Numbered from the stretch's first letter, positions 22,137 to 33,084 are shown. The stretch is DNA of 64,000 bases from Platycnemis pennipes (GCA_933228895.1 OW121851.1:112241271-112305270); one strand, 5' to 3'. Made by a program: numbers and translations. Notes: a model not told the origin generated them from the letters alone.

Positions 22137-23153
22137 GATAATCCGCCCAACCTCCACCGGGTTAATGAGGTAGCATGTCAAAGGTCAACTTTAATGCCCC
22201 CATAGTGTGAGTCTCTCAGCTTGGTTACTCACTGAGGTTCCTAATCTTGAATTGTTTGCACCCGATATGCTTGTTTGTCTGAGAGGATACATATCTGCCT
22301 CGCTCTTCCAATACAGAGTGACAGTGACAAGGAAATCCTACAAATAAAAGGTAGGAAGGCTGGGCTACAGCTATACAATTAATTAAGAGGGCATGATTCG
22401 GGTTGGTGAAGCTGTTTAAGTACTGTTCAAGTATTACACGAGTGGATTATGTGTGGTAGAACTAGATTTCAATGTGTTCCAACTACTTAGGTCATATCGC
22501 TTAATCCCTAGCTTTATACCTTCGACTAGCATGACTTAAGGAGGTTGGCTCGCGACTGCTTGAGTCAAGTTGCCTGAGGAATCTTATTAATTTAAGTACG
22601 AGTATATGCCTGCTAAGTGATCCTTACTGCACAAAGAAAATTACCTAAGCTATTGAAAGTCATAAGTATCACAAGAAATACGATGGGAAGTCGAAGGATT
22701 TCTTTTTTATGATAATTTTAATCAGCTCGACGATGCAGTCATTCAGCACTTACTTTAAAGAAATAAATTCATGTACTCAATGAATTAACTAATGTATAAC
22801 ACCAGAATATTACTATCCAAAGTTATGTTATAATATTTTTCTGAAATATGCTTTAATCTCTCATTAGTAATGATATTATTCATACGCCATACATTTTACA
22901 TAGAGCGACCGCAGCGCCACTTGAAGACAACTACACATTTTGTCTGCTATAAGCGCAGAAATTGGTGGATTTGGCGAAAAATACGGTGGGTTGATGCCTT
23001 TATTTTCGTGTCATTTTATTCCTTGTGAAATTACGCATAAAATATCAGTTTTTTTGCAAAAATGACTTGTCACTATGGCATTTTTAAACGTTATATTCCC
23101 ATGTGATGGCCATTCTCGCCGTTGTTCGTATGTAATTTCAAATGCAATTTGTG
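22137..23153 (+). repeat. Exact 1,017-bp duplication, unit 2
   Basis: It is the partner of the block at 19152. The flank to its left (CCAAGGTAAATGATGA) is ordinary sequence rather than a MITE, so this is probably the donor and the 19.2 kb block the derived copy. Confidence 0.9.
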
Positions 23154-23275
23154 GAACAAGGAGTATGGGTTGGTGCTATTATCTTTACTTTATTAGATAG
23201 AGGAACTTTAGTTCTATAAGTGCTGAAATTATAAAAAAATGACATGACTTTCACTTTTCGGATCAACCTCCTTAA
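22536..23275 (-). mobile_element. TTAA-flanked MITE, copy 4
   Basis: The element (22540-23271, 732 bp) is bracketed by perfect TTAA on both sides and has intact GGAGGTTG / CAACCTCC termini. It is the cleanest example of the family in the window. Confidence 0.93.
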
Positions 23276-23504
23276 GCACCTTAAACTTCACCACTGCAGA
23301 ATATCCGAGATCCTCATGAACGCTAAATAGGCACGTTATGATGGAAGAAGAATTAATTCTAAGGAACTTCGTATTTGTTTAATGTGGAATGAAGGCTTTT
23401 GAGAGACAAATGTGCAGAAGAATGGACGAGACTAGCTGGATGGATAGGAAGTGTTGGGAAAGGTAGAGGAACTAAGGAGTAGAGGTAGAATTGCGTTTCA
23501 GGGC

Positions 23505-24185
23505 GTTCATCTACGCAATACCCTGCAACCACCGCGAGGGTGTGTGGCAGGGGATGAAGATCACCAAACATGCACTTTTGACATTCCACTAGGCTACTAC
23601 ATGGAAACATGTCAGATAATAGGGTCACAAGAGGCTAGATGGTTAGTATCTACATCGTAATAAAGGGTTAGGTTGTTAATACATGCATCATGCACTACAG
23701 AATGCTCTACAATATTTCGCCTACCCATCCCTTTGCTATGCTGCCTATTGTGTTCTCTTATAGTACTGGGGAAAAGCGACATTTTAATTCTATCGCTACG
23801 ACTACGGTTGGTAATCTTATTTATCTGATGGAATCTAGCATAATACGCTGGTGTTTTTAATATATCTAACATCTTCAGTAAAGCTATCCGTTTTTAATTT
23901 CTATAGTAGATTAAATGTATATTTTAACCCACGATCTGATAATGATTCCCAGCCTAATTCTTCTCTCAATTCTGATACAATGCTAAACCTATCGTAACAC
24001 CTTTTAACAAACCTAGCTGCTATACAGTGAACACTGTCTAGTTCTCTGATCAAACCTAATTTATTCTGTTCCCATACACTGGCTACATATGCTAGGTGGG
24101 GCCTAACTAGTGAAAAGTAGCATCGCTCTTTTGTCTTCTGGTCACATTTCCCGAGTACTCTTTTAATAAATCCTAGCTTTATCTA
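23505..24185 (-). mobile_element. CR1-like LINE (subfamily B), RT end and UTR
   Basis: It starts with the tail motif (AATACCCTGCAACCACCGCG). The minus strand then gives, with frameshifts, YAASVWEQNKLGLIRELD, ARFVKRCYDR and REELGWESLSDRGLKY, equivalent to the subfamily A motifs but clearly divergent (the DP of WDP is replaced). Confidence 0.85.
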
Positions 24186-25104
24186 GGCTCGGCCGCATAT
24201 TTCCCAGATGTATCTTCCCAGCGCTCCAACTGCTAAGCTTACAATTCACCTCCTAACCTAACTTAGTTCTAATTGTAAGCATAATCCGAGGCAATATCCA
24301 CTTCCAGGAGGGATTGCAGATGCATCCACCCGATGCCTCTGCAATATCAGGAAGGTGCGTTAACGATCTGGCCATCTCTGTCTGCTGATTATGTTCGACG
24401 AAACTGTTTTAATTAAGCTAAGGAGTAAATAGAATTCCATTACCTGCAAAGCAATTCTCAAAAAAGTACTTGGTCTGTGTTAAGTGCGAGTTATTAGTGA
24501 ATAATATTTTGCCTGAATGTACTTAGGTATCTTATGGTTGCGGAAATCGGATCATCCAAGAATATGGAAGAGCTTAAAGTGAGGATCCCAGCTACTCTGG
24601 TTTGGTGGAGCTTGAAGTATTCTTAGAAAACGAACAAAGGAGTGTTAAATATATAATATGGTCGGAAAAGAAGTTTTCTGGTACATGTCATTGGATAGAG
24701 AAGTAATCCGAAGACAGGAAGATCAGAGTGCCAATAAAATTACTATAGAAATCAATTACATATATCTCTTATACGGGAGATAATTTCCCTACTTTAATTG
24801 GTATTTTCGTATGCCTGTCTTCGGACATCTTCACTTAAGCCAATTATCATCTCAACCTTAAATCATTAAATCATTGGATAGAGGTAGAAAAAGTTTATTG
24901 ATATACAGTGGAAAGAGGTCACTTAAACTCTGCTATAGGAGGGTATTGTCGTTGTGTATGAAACGATAGGGGGAAATGATAATTAAGTATTTTGTGTATG
25001 AGAGAAGGCAGAAGTTATAAAGAGTAAAGTGAGACTAACGCTTTGGCATACGAGCTGTTTGATTACAGAGTTGGTTACAAATATATCACATTTGATTAGA
25101 ATTC
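24186..25104. other. Unassigned stretch
   Basis: I see no reliable coding frame. The right half leads into LINE sequence of the TGA-tail family and may contain more of it beyond recognition. Confidence 0.3.
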
Positions 25105-25260
25105 GTAGAACTAAAATCTCTCCTTTGGAAGTAAGGAAACAACCAGGGCTTATATCAAGAGCACGGTACTTGATGGCAGTGTGAGGCATGGATGTTAATT
25201 ATGTTGTGATTAAATTATGAGTGTAATAGCAGTCGCAGAAAAGGAAACAGTTTTAAGTCT
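25105..25260 (+). mobile_element. Endonuclease/RT LINE fragment
   Basis: A segment equivalent to NTSLEVRKQ...ARYLMAV, then AVAEKE, is still readable in the plus strand (TTTGGAAGTAAGGAAACAAC is shared with other copies). Confidence 0.55.
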
Positions 25261-25324
25261 TTGAATTTTGCCTCTTGGTTAGTCAGAACCACCTCAGTAC
25301 GGAAATGTCGGGAGTAGTGCAGTG

Positions 25325-25870
25325 GAGATCGGATTGGTGTGGTGGATTGAGCCCTGGGGGGTTGTGTTTGAAACCGTCAGGAAAATCTCGAATAGGCAAC
25401 CAAGGAGTCACGTGATGCAAACGTGATGAATGGTTTTCAAATTTATTGTGTCCAAATCGCTCGTCACAATGGCATTAATTGTTTTCACTTGAGTTTTTCT
25501 CACCTGTCTCGGATGCAGAGTCCACAGATAGGATAAAACACAAGTGTAAGCAATGAATGACGCTGTGATAAGCGGTTTTAACACGCCATATTTGCGACAA
25601 ATTCGTGTTTATGCCACGTGACTCCTTAGTTACCTATTCGAGGAAATCCCGACGGTTTCAAACACAGCCCCCCTGGTCTCACATCCTGAAAGCTTGGGTT
25701 TGAATCCCGGAAACTGCAGATTCTTCCGCGTATTACTGATCCCTACATGGTTGCCTGGAGGGTCATTTAAGTTTGGTAGTCTTCCATTCCGATGGTACAT
25801 CAAACCTTGGACCCTTTGGCACCTTTCGTTAGGAACCTAATCTACCTCGGACCAAACTATCCTAATGAGG
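25325..25870 (+). mobile_element. SINE with tRNA-like head, split by a MITE
   Basis: GGTGTGGTGGATTGAGCCCT to the left and GGTCTCACATCC...GGGTTTGAATCCCGG to the right of the MITE form a tRNA-like head with a good B-box. The body follows with CCATTCCGATGGTACATCAA, the decayed family core. Confidence 0.65.
25356..25673. mobile_element. MITE with long TIRs (GGGGGGCTGTG family), copy 2
   Basis: The termini GGGGGGTTGTGTTTGAAACC and (reverse complement) GGGGGGCTGTGTTTGAAACC belong to inverted repeats of about 55 bp. It is homologous over its whole length to 3611-3927 and lies inside a SINE head. Confidence 0.85.
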
Positions 25871-26225
25871 ATAAAGAAAGCTATACAATTCTAGATCCAG
25901 AGTTTTCTTCATTCTCATCATGAAGTAATTCCACCAAGTCAAGCCTTGTACCGTCGACTTCATCAAATTATCGTAAATGGCCCAAATATCCTTGGCTGCC
26001 GATAGCCTTCCTTAATAACAACTTCATTTGTAACTGTATATTAGTAAGTATATTATAGAAGAGAACGGTTGAATGTAAAAGTCTCTCTCATGAAAATGAC
26101 TTATGGATTATACGAAAATATATATACGTGCCTACCTATAAGAGCCTATATAATGCCTACCTATATCTAACTATACATAATTAATCTGGAAATGTTTTAC
26201 ATTATCCAAACACGTACATAAATTC
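25871..26225. other. Unassigned AT-rich stretch
   Basis: Simple AT-rich sequence with ACCTATAT-type repetition around 26130-26170. There is no coding frame. Confidence 0.3.
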
Positions 26226-28870
26226 TGAATACGAAAGTTACCTTACATTAACATTCCTCCCGAGAATGCAAACAAACTGCAACTATGTATCTTAGCTTCG
26301 GCGATGGAAGCTTATAGAATTTTATCACTTAACTGAGTCTAGTCTATACACCTATTGGCCATCAGTGACTTATCCAGTCTAGTAAAATTGTTCCTATATT
26401 GCTGGCCGCTACACGATGACGATAGCCTCGATCTTATCTTACTGGTCATTTTGTTTCATTCCTTCATCAAATACTCACTTTATGAATGAAAGCGATACGC
26501 CGTATACGGTCCTGAATTGAGATGTACCATTTCTCTCCACTCCTAACCATTATCACGCAGGGTGGTCCTCAAGATGTTGCTGCGTATTAATATCCCGAGA
26601 CGTCTGGCAAAGGGAAGGAAGCAGTCAAATGTTAGTCATTGAGGGTTTACTTCCAAGAAACCCGATGCCCCGAGCTTTCGTCTTGCCTTCCCCGCATCGA
26701 AACATAAAGTGAAGGAGTCGTCTTCATCGATTTCTTCCGTGAATTTGATTTTATCACGAATTGTTCGTGGAACGCACTAGGAGACCCCTTTTTATGCGTG
26801 GCTGCATAATATAAGTACTTAAGCCAGTGCTTAGCGCGTGATTCCGTGGAAACCTGGATAATTCATTTCTTCGTATTCAAAATGAAGGATGAGGGAGAAC
26901 TGAGGAGGATGGAATATACTGGAGGTGGCATACTAGCCTATGGGTAGCAATGAAGTCGGGATAGAGGTTCTTGGGAAGTTATAAGACCCGCCTCCTCGGC
27001 ATAAAACCTTGTGCTTTCTATTGCCTCTTATGTAGACCGAATGTGTCTTAATGCATAAATAGAAATTAAATCTTACTAAAATTTCATCGCAGTGGCGTAT
27101 TTTTGTATTTTCTAACGTTATTGTTGGAAGGTATTTTATTCCACTGAGTGTTAATTTCATTCCTAAGAGCTGGTTCGAATTAAATCCATTTTAACTGCAT
27201 ATTTAGCTTTGTTTGCGTATTTGCGCGCTTTATAATGTTTAGTTTACTACTTTTAAATGTGAATTCAGCCACACAATTTCCTAGTCTTAGTTTTTCACCG
27301 TGCGAAAACAACATGATCTGTGAGAGAATTGCCGGGTCTACACTAGCGCTTTAAAGTCCACTTTAAGTGACTAGTCACTTTAAAGCGTTAATGTAGGTGT
27401 CAGCAGCTTACTTAAAGTCCACCTCCACTTACTAGTAAGTTGACCAATACCCCCTATTTAAAGTGAGCGTAGTCACTTGTTACCCATTAATATGTCGTCA
27501 AGCGCACAGAGTGACTACAAGAAATCAAATCGTGGGATACTAAATTATTGAAATAGATGCATATAGATACAAATTTATTAAATGTACACACTCCCTTAGT
27601 CAATTCATGTTTATACAAACGTGTGTTTACGAGTTATGTAGTCAGTGAGCAACTTATCAACTATCACAACCATGAATATTACAATAATATAATCTCCATA
27701 ATTTATATAATCCCTATGATCATAAACATCAAAGAAAAACATGAACAATTAAGCAAAACTAAATAACCTGATTAATAACTACTAAATTTAATCCATTCCA
27801 AATGATTTCAACCAAGAAATAAAAGAGCGGACAATTATGGTTTTGAGGAAGTGGTTCTCTTTTCAAAATATGGGAAAGTTATGCCGTAAATGGCAAATTT
27901 AAAGTACACACCAAGCATTACAATTTGTTTTGCATTAACGTCTCAAAGGTTTGCCTATGTTTTCATGGCGAAATTTTATTTTTTCTGGCTCAAAATGGCA
28001 ATGAAATAATATGAACACAAGAAACCTGCGAGGTAAATGAATATATATAAACAAGCAACGATGTTTGGGCACTAAATTATGTGGCACAAAATTAAAAGCG
28101 TTTGGGAGAAGGGCTGCTCGTTCAAAATGTTACTCAGTGAATCACTTCATTATCCATTTACAATGTACTCATCAATGCTACGGGTCTGAAAGTCCGAAAC
28201 ATTTTCGTAGTTGAAAATATCACACATAGTAGGTACGTGGCGACTTGGCATGTAATTAAATATGATTTCTTAAAGGTTCTCCATTAGGTCACGACTCTTC
28301 TACTAATCAGTTACTCAGAAGAATTAAATTATGAATATACAAGCGAGTCTTTTACACTTAGCTCGCTTGCATATCTTCGAATGTTTTCCGTCTTTGTTTT
28401 TAGTTATTAATCCTGAACAACCGTGACTCTGCAGTCAACTTAAAGTGCATGTGTAGAAGACGTCCATGACTTAAAGTTATCTTTAAGTAGGCTCACTTTA
28501 AGTGGAATTGTAATGTAGACCCGGAAAATTCCACAAGGGTGAATGACAGTGCATCATGTTTTGGCCAGTACGTCTCAATTCAGGACCTTACACGGCGCGT
28601 CTCTTTCATTCATAAAGTGGATATTAGATGCAGTGACAAGATAAAATGTCCAGTAAGATAAGATTGAGGCTATCGCCTTCGTGAAGCGGCCAGCAATATA
28701 GGAATAATTTTACTGGATTAGATAAGTCACCGATGGCCAATAGGTATATAGACAAGACCCAGTTAATTGAAAAAATCAAATACTATAAGCTTCCATCGCC
28801 AAAACGATGATACTTGCCGTTGTTCGCATTCTTGGGAGGAATGTTACTGTAAGATAACTTTCGTATTCAA
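26226..28870. repeat. Long inverted repeat, ~300-bp arms, ~2-kb spacer
   Basis: The left arm (26226-26528) and right arm (28566-28870) are reverse complements at roughly 80-85 percent by eye, sharing blocks such as GGCGATGGAAGCTTATAG, CCTATTGGCCATC and CCTATATTGCTGGCCGCT. The spacer has no recognisable transposase, and part of it is a separate TIR element. It may be a foldback transposon with long TIRs or an inverted duplication. Confidence 0.8.
27332..28524. mobile_element. TIR element (CCGGGTCTACA ends), 1.19 kb
   Basis: The termini CCGGGTCTACA and TGTAGACCCGG are perfect 11-bp inverted repeats. Inside both ends lie repeated ACTTTAAGTG / CACTTAAAGT blocks, typical of sub-terminal transposase-binding repeats. 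No transposase and no clean target-site duplication were found. It lies wholly in the spacer of the long inverted repeat. Confidence 0.75.
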
Positions 28871-29464
28871 CATTTTTGGAACGAGTGATGAAGGATGTGA
28901 AAGAGAAGAAGTGCGTAATCTCCTCTACATATTGATAACCGAACTGCAAAGTCTTTGTCTAAAATTCAACTACAAAGTCTACTGTGTAGTTGAGTAGCCG
29001 CCATGTAGAGCATTTTTGGTTTTGACTGGGACGCTTTCAGAGATTTTTGACAAAAAATGGCGGATGCCAGTCCCCGCTGCGGAAGTTCAGGCGACGCCTC
29101 GACTTTGTATTTCGATTATCGATATATAGAGGGCTCTGGTTCCAATCTAAAGTTGTTCCTAGTTTGCCCTATTATTATTATTATCATTACTCGGCTTTAA
29201 TTTTTCACGTTTTTTTTTAGTTTAAGGCTTAAATGTCTGCGTCATCCGCTACTGCCGAATGTAATTGGGGAGATTCTCAACATCTTCATTTGACGAATGC
29301 ATCGTACCTATGATCCCAATGCAATTTCCTGTTTCTTGAAAGTTTTAAATGTTGCCTTCGGATGGCTTGGCTGAAATCCTAGAGAAGAAGAGATCCCTCA
29401 TCGGATCCCTGGCTTCAGACCACATATCCCTATCCCTTCTATCCCTTCCATCCCTATCCTTATA
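28871..29464. other. Unassigned stretch with a LINE scrap
   Basis: The first ~70 bp match the TGA-tail LINE at nucleotide level (GATGAAGGATGTGAAAGAGAAGAA in related form). An ATTATTATTATTATCATTA tract lies near 29170-29190. The remainder is unassigned. Confidence 0.35.
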
Positions 29465-29633
29465 CCTTTCCTCCCGGTCTGAAGCGCCTATTAGTGTGGA
29501 AACAGACTTGACAACACCATGAGTGAGTGGCTGAAATCCGATTCGCCTTCAGAAGGTATTGGGTTAGATGGAGTCAGTACTTCAAGAATACAAGGTGAAT
29601 ATTGATAGGGAATAAACCAAAGTCAGAGTGTGA

Positions 29634-30527
29634 TAGGGATGCCACATCGGCTAAAAAACATCGAGTGGTCAATGTTTCGATGTTTATAAAAGTACTCACC
29701 ACTCACTCATTATTCATCGACAAAAACATCGATGTTTCGATGTATCGAGTTTTTATGCCTTCATATCCGAGGTTAGGTATTATGTATTAGATATTATGTA
29801 TCTTCTTAAAAACGTGCAATTTTGAAAATTATTCGGAAATCGGACCTTATTTAGTAAAATATTGATGAATAATACGCAAATATTTTTCCATTGAATTTAT
29901 TTTTAAACATAGAAAACATATCACTGTTTCATAACGAAAAAAAGATAAATAAACATAATACAACAAAATCAAATAACACAATAAAGTGGGTGTAACTGTT
30001 CCCTAAAAATATTCTAAGCTTGATAGCATAAAAAAAATCAAAAATTGAAAAGCAGTGGGTTTAAAACGTTTAAACCTCCTAGTATCGGTAAGGAACACTC
30101 TTTGCTTAATATGCAGTGACCCCAACCTACTCCTGTTATCTTGTACCACCAAGTTGAGAGCTGATACATTCCTCTCAGAATGTACTGATGTAGGCATGGC
30201 GGATCATGTTCTTGGAAGGCAACACTGGGATGAAAACATGAACGAATTTATACCTTCACTTGTTTCCCTACACGCGAACGATAGATGGCGTAATTAGGGA
30301 AGGTTCGTTCGTATTCTTAAAGGGCTTATGATAATCAGACAAATGAATTATTGGTCAACCAAAAAAATTTATTATACCGCTCGTTTCCTAAAACATTGCT
30401 GCGATGTTGAGTGTTTTGAAAACATCGAGTCGATGTTCCATCTTTTGTCTTACCACTCTATGTTTTCGATGCATCGGCAAAAAAACATCGAGTAGTCCGA
30501 TACATCGATGTCGATGTGACATGCCTA
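29634..30527. mobile_element. hAT element, internally deleted (894 bp)
   Basis: The ends TAGGGATGCCACATCG and (reverse complement) TAGGCATGTCACATCG form the TIR, with multiple ACATCGA/TCGATGT repeats near both ends. Flanks are GAGTGTGA and GTGTGTGA, a 7-of-8 match to an 8-bp duplication. It retains the end of a hAT transposase gene on the minus strand. Confidence 0.85.
30003..30197 (-). pseudogene. hAT transposase C-terminal dimerisation relic
   Basis: The frame contains SERNVSALNLVVQDNRSRLG followed by SLHIKQRVFL. This matches the conserved hAT family C-terminal dimerisation region (SER.FS.AG.i....R.RL.p.....l.FL). The catalytic DDE core and zinc finger are absent, and upstream codons on the same strand are broken by stops. 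It shows that the enclosing MITE descends from an autonomous hAT. Confidence 0.82.
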
Positions 30528-30715
30528 GTGTGTGAGGACCAGAGGAATTGAATGTGAACCCAACACTGTTCTACAAAGAGAGATGTTGGGAAACATGGAC
30601 GCGTTCATCTACCCTAGGGGCAGTATTACTTGGGACGGAATAAGAACTGCGAGCATTATCCTTTCCTCCCGGTCTGAAGCGCCTATTAGTGCGGAAACAG
30701 ACTTGAAAACACCCA

Positions 30716-31149
30716 AGGAAGCATTATATGGGAATAGCTAATCTAAAGGAATTTGTGATGCGGTGACCACTGATGTTCTGATAAAGTATGCTGTTGAGAA
30801 TCAATAAGCAGTAATAGAAAATGTTGGTCCTAAGTAAGGTACTCTTATGTATCGAAATTCCCGATGCAATTTCCTATTTCTTTTCAATTTTAAAATCCCT
30901 TCGTATGGGATCGTCAATTTAGCTGAAAATGGAATTGCCTCTCATGAGTCAGAGATGTGGTATGAGATCATAGTTCTTTCTTTCACACTATCACTATCGT
31001 TATCAGGAGTGCGAATTCCTTTAAAATTGTACTGGCGGTAGGAATCGTTCTAACAGCTTGCTAGACCAAATAGTGATATGAAAAGGGCAGACGAAATTGT
31101 AAGACAGACAATCAAGCGTTCGCTCTCCTGAGTAAATTTAAGCTGTAGT
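30716..31149. other. Unassigned stretch
   Basis: A block near 30850-30910 (CGATGCAATTTCCTATTTCTT) resembles one near 29320 (CAATGCAATTTCCTGTTTCTT), extending the duplicated neighbourhood around the hAT. It is otherwise uninformative. Confidence 0.3.
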
Positions 31150-31560
31150 GATAACATGTACATTTACGCAATACCCTATAAGCCACCGCAAGGGTGTGTA
31201 AAGTTCACCAAACATGCACTATTGACATGCAACTAGACTACCAAATTGAATCATGTTAGATAATAAGGGTCCTGTGCAGCTGGATGGTAAATATCTACGT
31301 AGTAATAAAGACATAATATTATAATAAGGTTATAATAGAATTTATCTAAATATTTTTATCTGTATTCACCTACCATGCTTGGGTTGGTAATGTTATTACA
31401 TGCATCATGCACTACAGACTAACAATATTTCACCTACCTATCCCTTTGCTATGCTGCCTTTTGTGTTCTCTAATAGCATGGGTGAAAAATGACGTTTTGA
31501 ATCTTTCGGTACGACAAGCTATCTCTCTAATCTTATTTATCTGGTCATCTCTAGAGTAAT
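31150..31560 (-). mobile_element. CR1-like LINE 3' fragment (subfamily B)
   Basis: The tail motif (CGCAATACCCTATAAGCCACC) is followed by the subfamily B UTR (GCATCATGCACTACAGA, CTATCCCTTTGCTATGCTGC) and the segment antisense to the C-terminal RT motif. Confidence 0.82.
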
Positions 31561-31599
31561 GACGCGACCGTGCGTTTTATAAAAATCCATGATGGAGCC

Positions 31600-32000
31600 T
31601 CTGGAATCTCTGAAAAGGAAATAATAGAATCCTTCTAAATATGGTGCTTGCAAAGGTGCTGAAGATTTAATGGACGATGGACGGATAAAATGGAAAATTG
31701 CAGTATTCAGGAGGGCCGGGAAAGAAATGTCTATAACGGATCGCATTGTCTCTGAGAACCAGACAGTTAAGACACGTACTGAGATGTAATGTATTCGAGA
31801 AAAAACTAATTAAGGTAATATAGATAGGAATACCCCTCAAATCAATATTTATCTTATTCTAGTGAAGAAGACTTTACGAAAGAGATGAAACATCCTCATC
31901 AGCGTCTTCTCGAGACAAGATGGATTGGTGAAGAATGTCGTCGAGGGAAAAGTGGACGGGAAGAATGGCGAATGGAGGGTTCGTATGAAATATAGATATA
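31600..32000 (+). mobile_element. Endonuclease/RT LINE fragment, decayed
   Basis: The best block is GTCGTCGAGGGAAAAGTGGA and CGGGAAGAATGGCGAATGGA near 31930-31975, equal to the VVEGKVNGKNGK segment of the 32.8 kb copy. Confidence 0.55.
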
Positions 32001-32479
32001 TTGATAGATAGGTATACAATTTATTTGTCCTGGGACAACGTCCCTCAAATACAACAATCATTACGAAAAAAATATGATGTTGAGGTTCCGTAGATATCAA
32101 TCTTTAACAAAAATGTAATAGCCAGTGGTACGATCAGTACAATGATTTACAAATATAGTTATATTGCATATAAAAATAGCTAAACATTGATCTGACGATA
32201 AGTAGAGAATTATATAAGTAGTTCTATCTATCATGAGCTGTTCGGCAATGCGGATTCGCTAACCCGTTCATTAATTAAAGGGCATAACACCATAATTTAT
32301 GCTTGGTACGCAATCATTGTAAAACCTTTGATGGACCACTTGAAAGTTTTGAAAAATCGAAAACTAAAGCACGAGGTTTTAAAAACGACACATTCAAGGT
32401 GAAAGCTTAAATACGTTCCAGGTTGTCTTTCATATTCTCCAGATATTTTCATGTTTTACATGACCCTTTTCGTATTCCT
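32001..32479. other. Unassigned stretch
   Basis: A block near 32020-32050 (TTTATTTGTCCTGGGACAACG) looks like LINE tail sequence but I cannot place it. There is no coding frame. Confidence 0.3.
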
Positions 32480-32700
32480 TGGCTTTTCCCGGTTCTCCAG
32501 GTTTTTCGGACCTGTTGCAATCTATCTTACGTGGTGATGAGTTTTCGTGGGCCATTTTTGGATTTTCCGTGCATGAAAGAGGACCAACAGTCACTCATCT
32601 CTCCGTGCACCTGGAAAACGGTCAGCGTGTCTATTACATCGACCACTATGTACAACATAGGTCACCAACTCCTCAAATGACCGCGCTAACATTATTCTTC
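32480..32700 (+). pseudogene. Helitron Rep/helicase protein relic
   Basis: The plus frame encodes FSWAIFGFSVHERGPTVTHL followed by SVHLENGQRVYYIDH and, later, TPQMTALTLFFKQW. In Helitron transposases the linker between the Rep and helicase regions reads close to W.i..FpiHer.P.V..L.vHlENgQ.VyF......(T.LTaFF). The fragment has no Rep or helicase active site and is bounded by unrelated sequence. Confidence 0.82.
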
Positions 32701-32774
32701 AAACAGTGGTTTTCTTACAAAAAAGTTCAATGTTTTTCACACCCGTTGAATTTCAACGGGTAGCTTCCGCTAGT

Positions 32775-33080
32775 ATTACAATATTAATACAAACAAAGAC
32801 GTCTTGAGAAGAGTGGGAGAAAAGAGAAGTCTGCTGAAAACCCTAAGAAGAAGACGGGACAACCTAATCGGCCGTATCTTAAGACACGATGGCCTGATGA
32901 AGACAGTCGTCGAGGGAAAAGTGAACGGAAAGAATGGCAAAGGAAGGCGTCGTATATGTGGGACAAAAGATGAAGGATATGAAAGAGAGGAATTAAGTTC
33001 ATATGAAGAGGTTGGCCGATAGAATAATAGAGTGGAGTGCTGCTTCAAGCCAAGGATTGTTGACCGATGATGATGAGTTA
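32775..33080 (+). mobile_element. Endonuclease/RT LINE, 3' end
   Basis: A frame of 72 codons encodes RRVGEKRSLLKTLRRRRDNL, then IGRILRHDGLMKTVVEGKVN and GTKDEGYEREE. It ends in the family tail (AGGATTGTTGACCGATGATGATGA). Confidence 0.85.
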
Positions 33081-33084
33081 TTCA

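Larger units (their letters stand above)
29465..30715 (+). mobile_element. Possible LINE relic bounded by 54-bp direct repeats, holding a hAT element
   Basis: A 54-bp block starting CCTTTCCTCCCGGTCTGAAG occurs at both edges with about three differences. Sequence flanking the hAT insert reads, with stops, like the KTKI...YLGSxITxDG region of an RT ORF (for example FIYPRGSITWDG). The LINE assignment is tentative. Confidence 0.35.
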
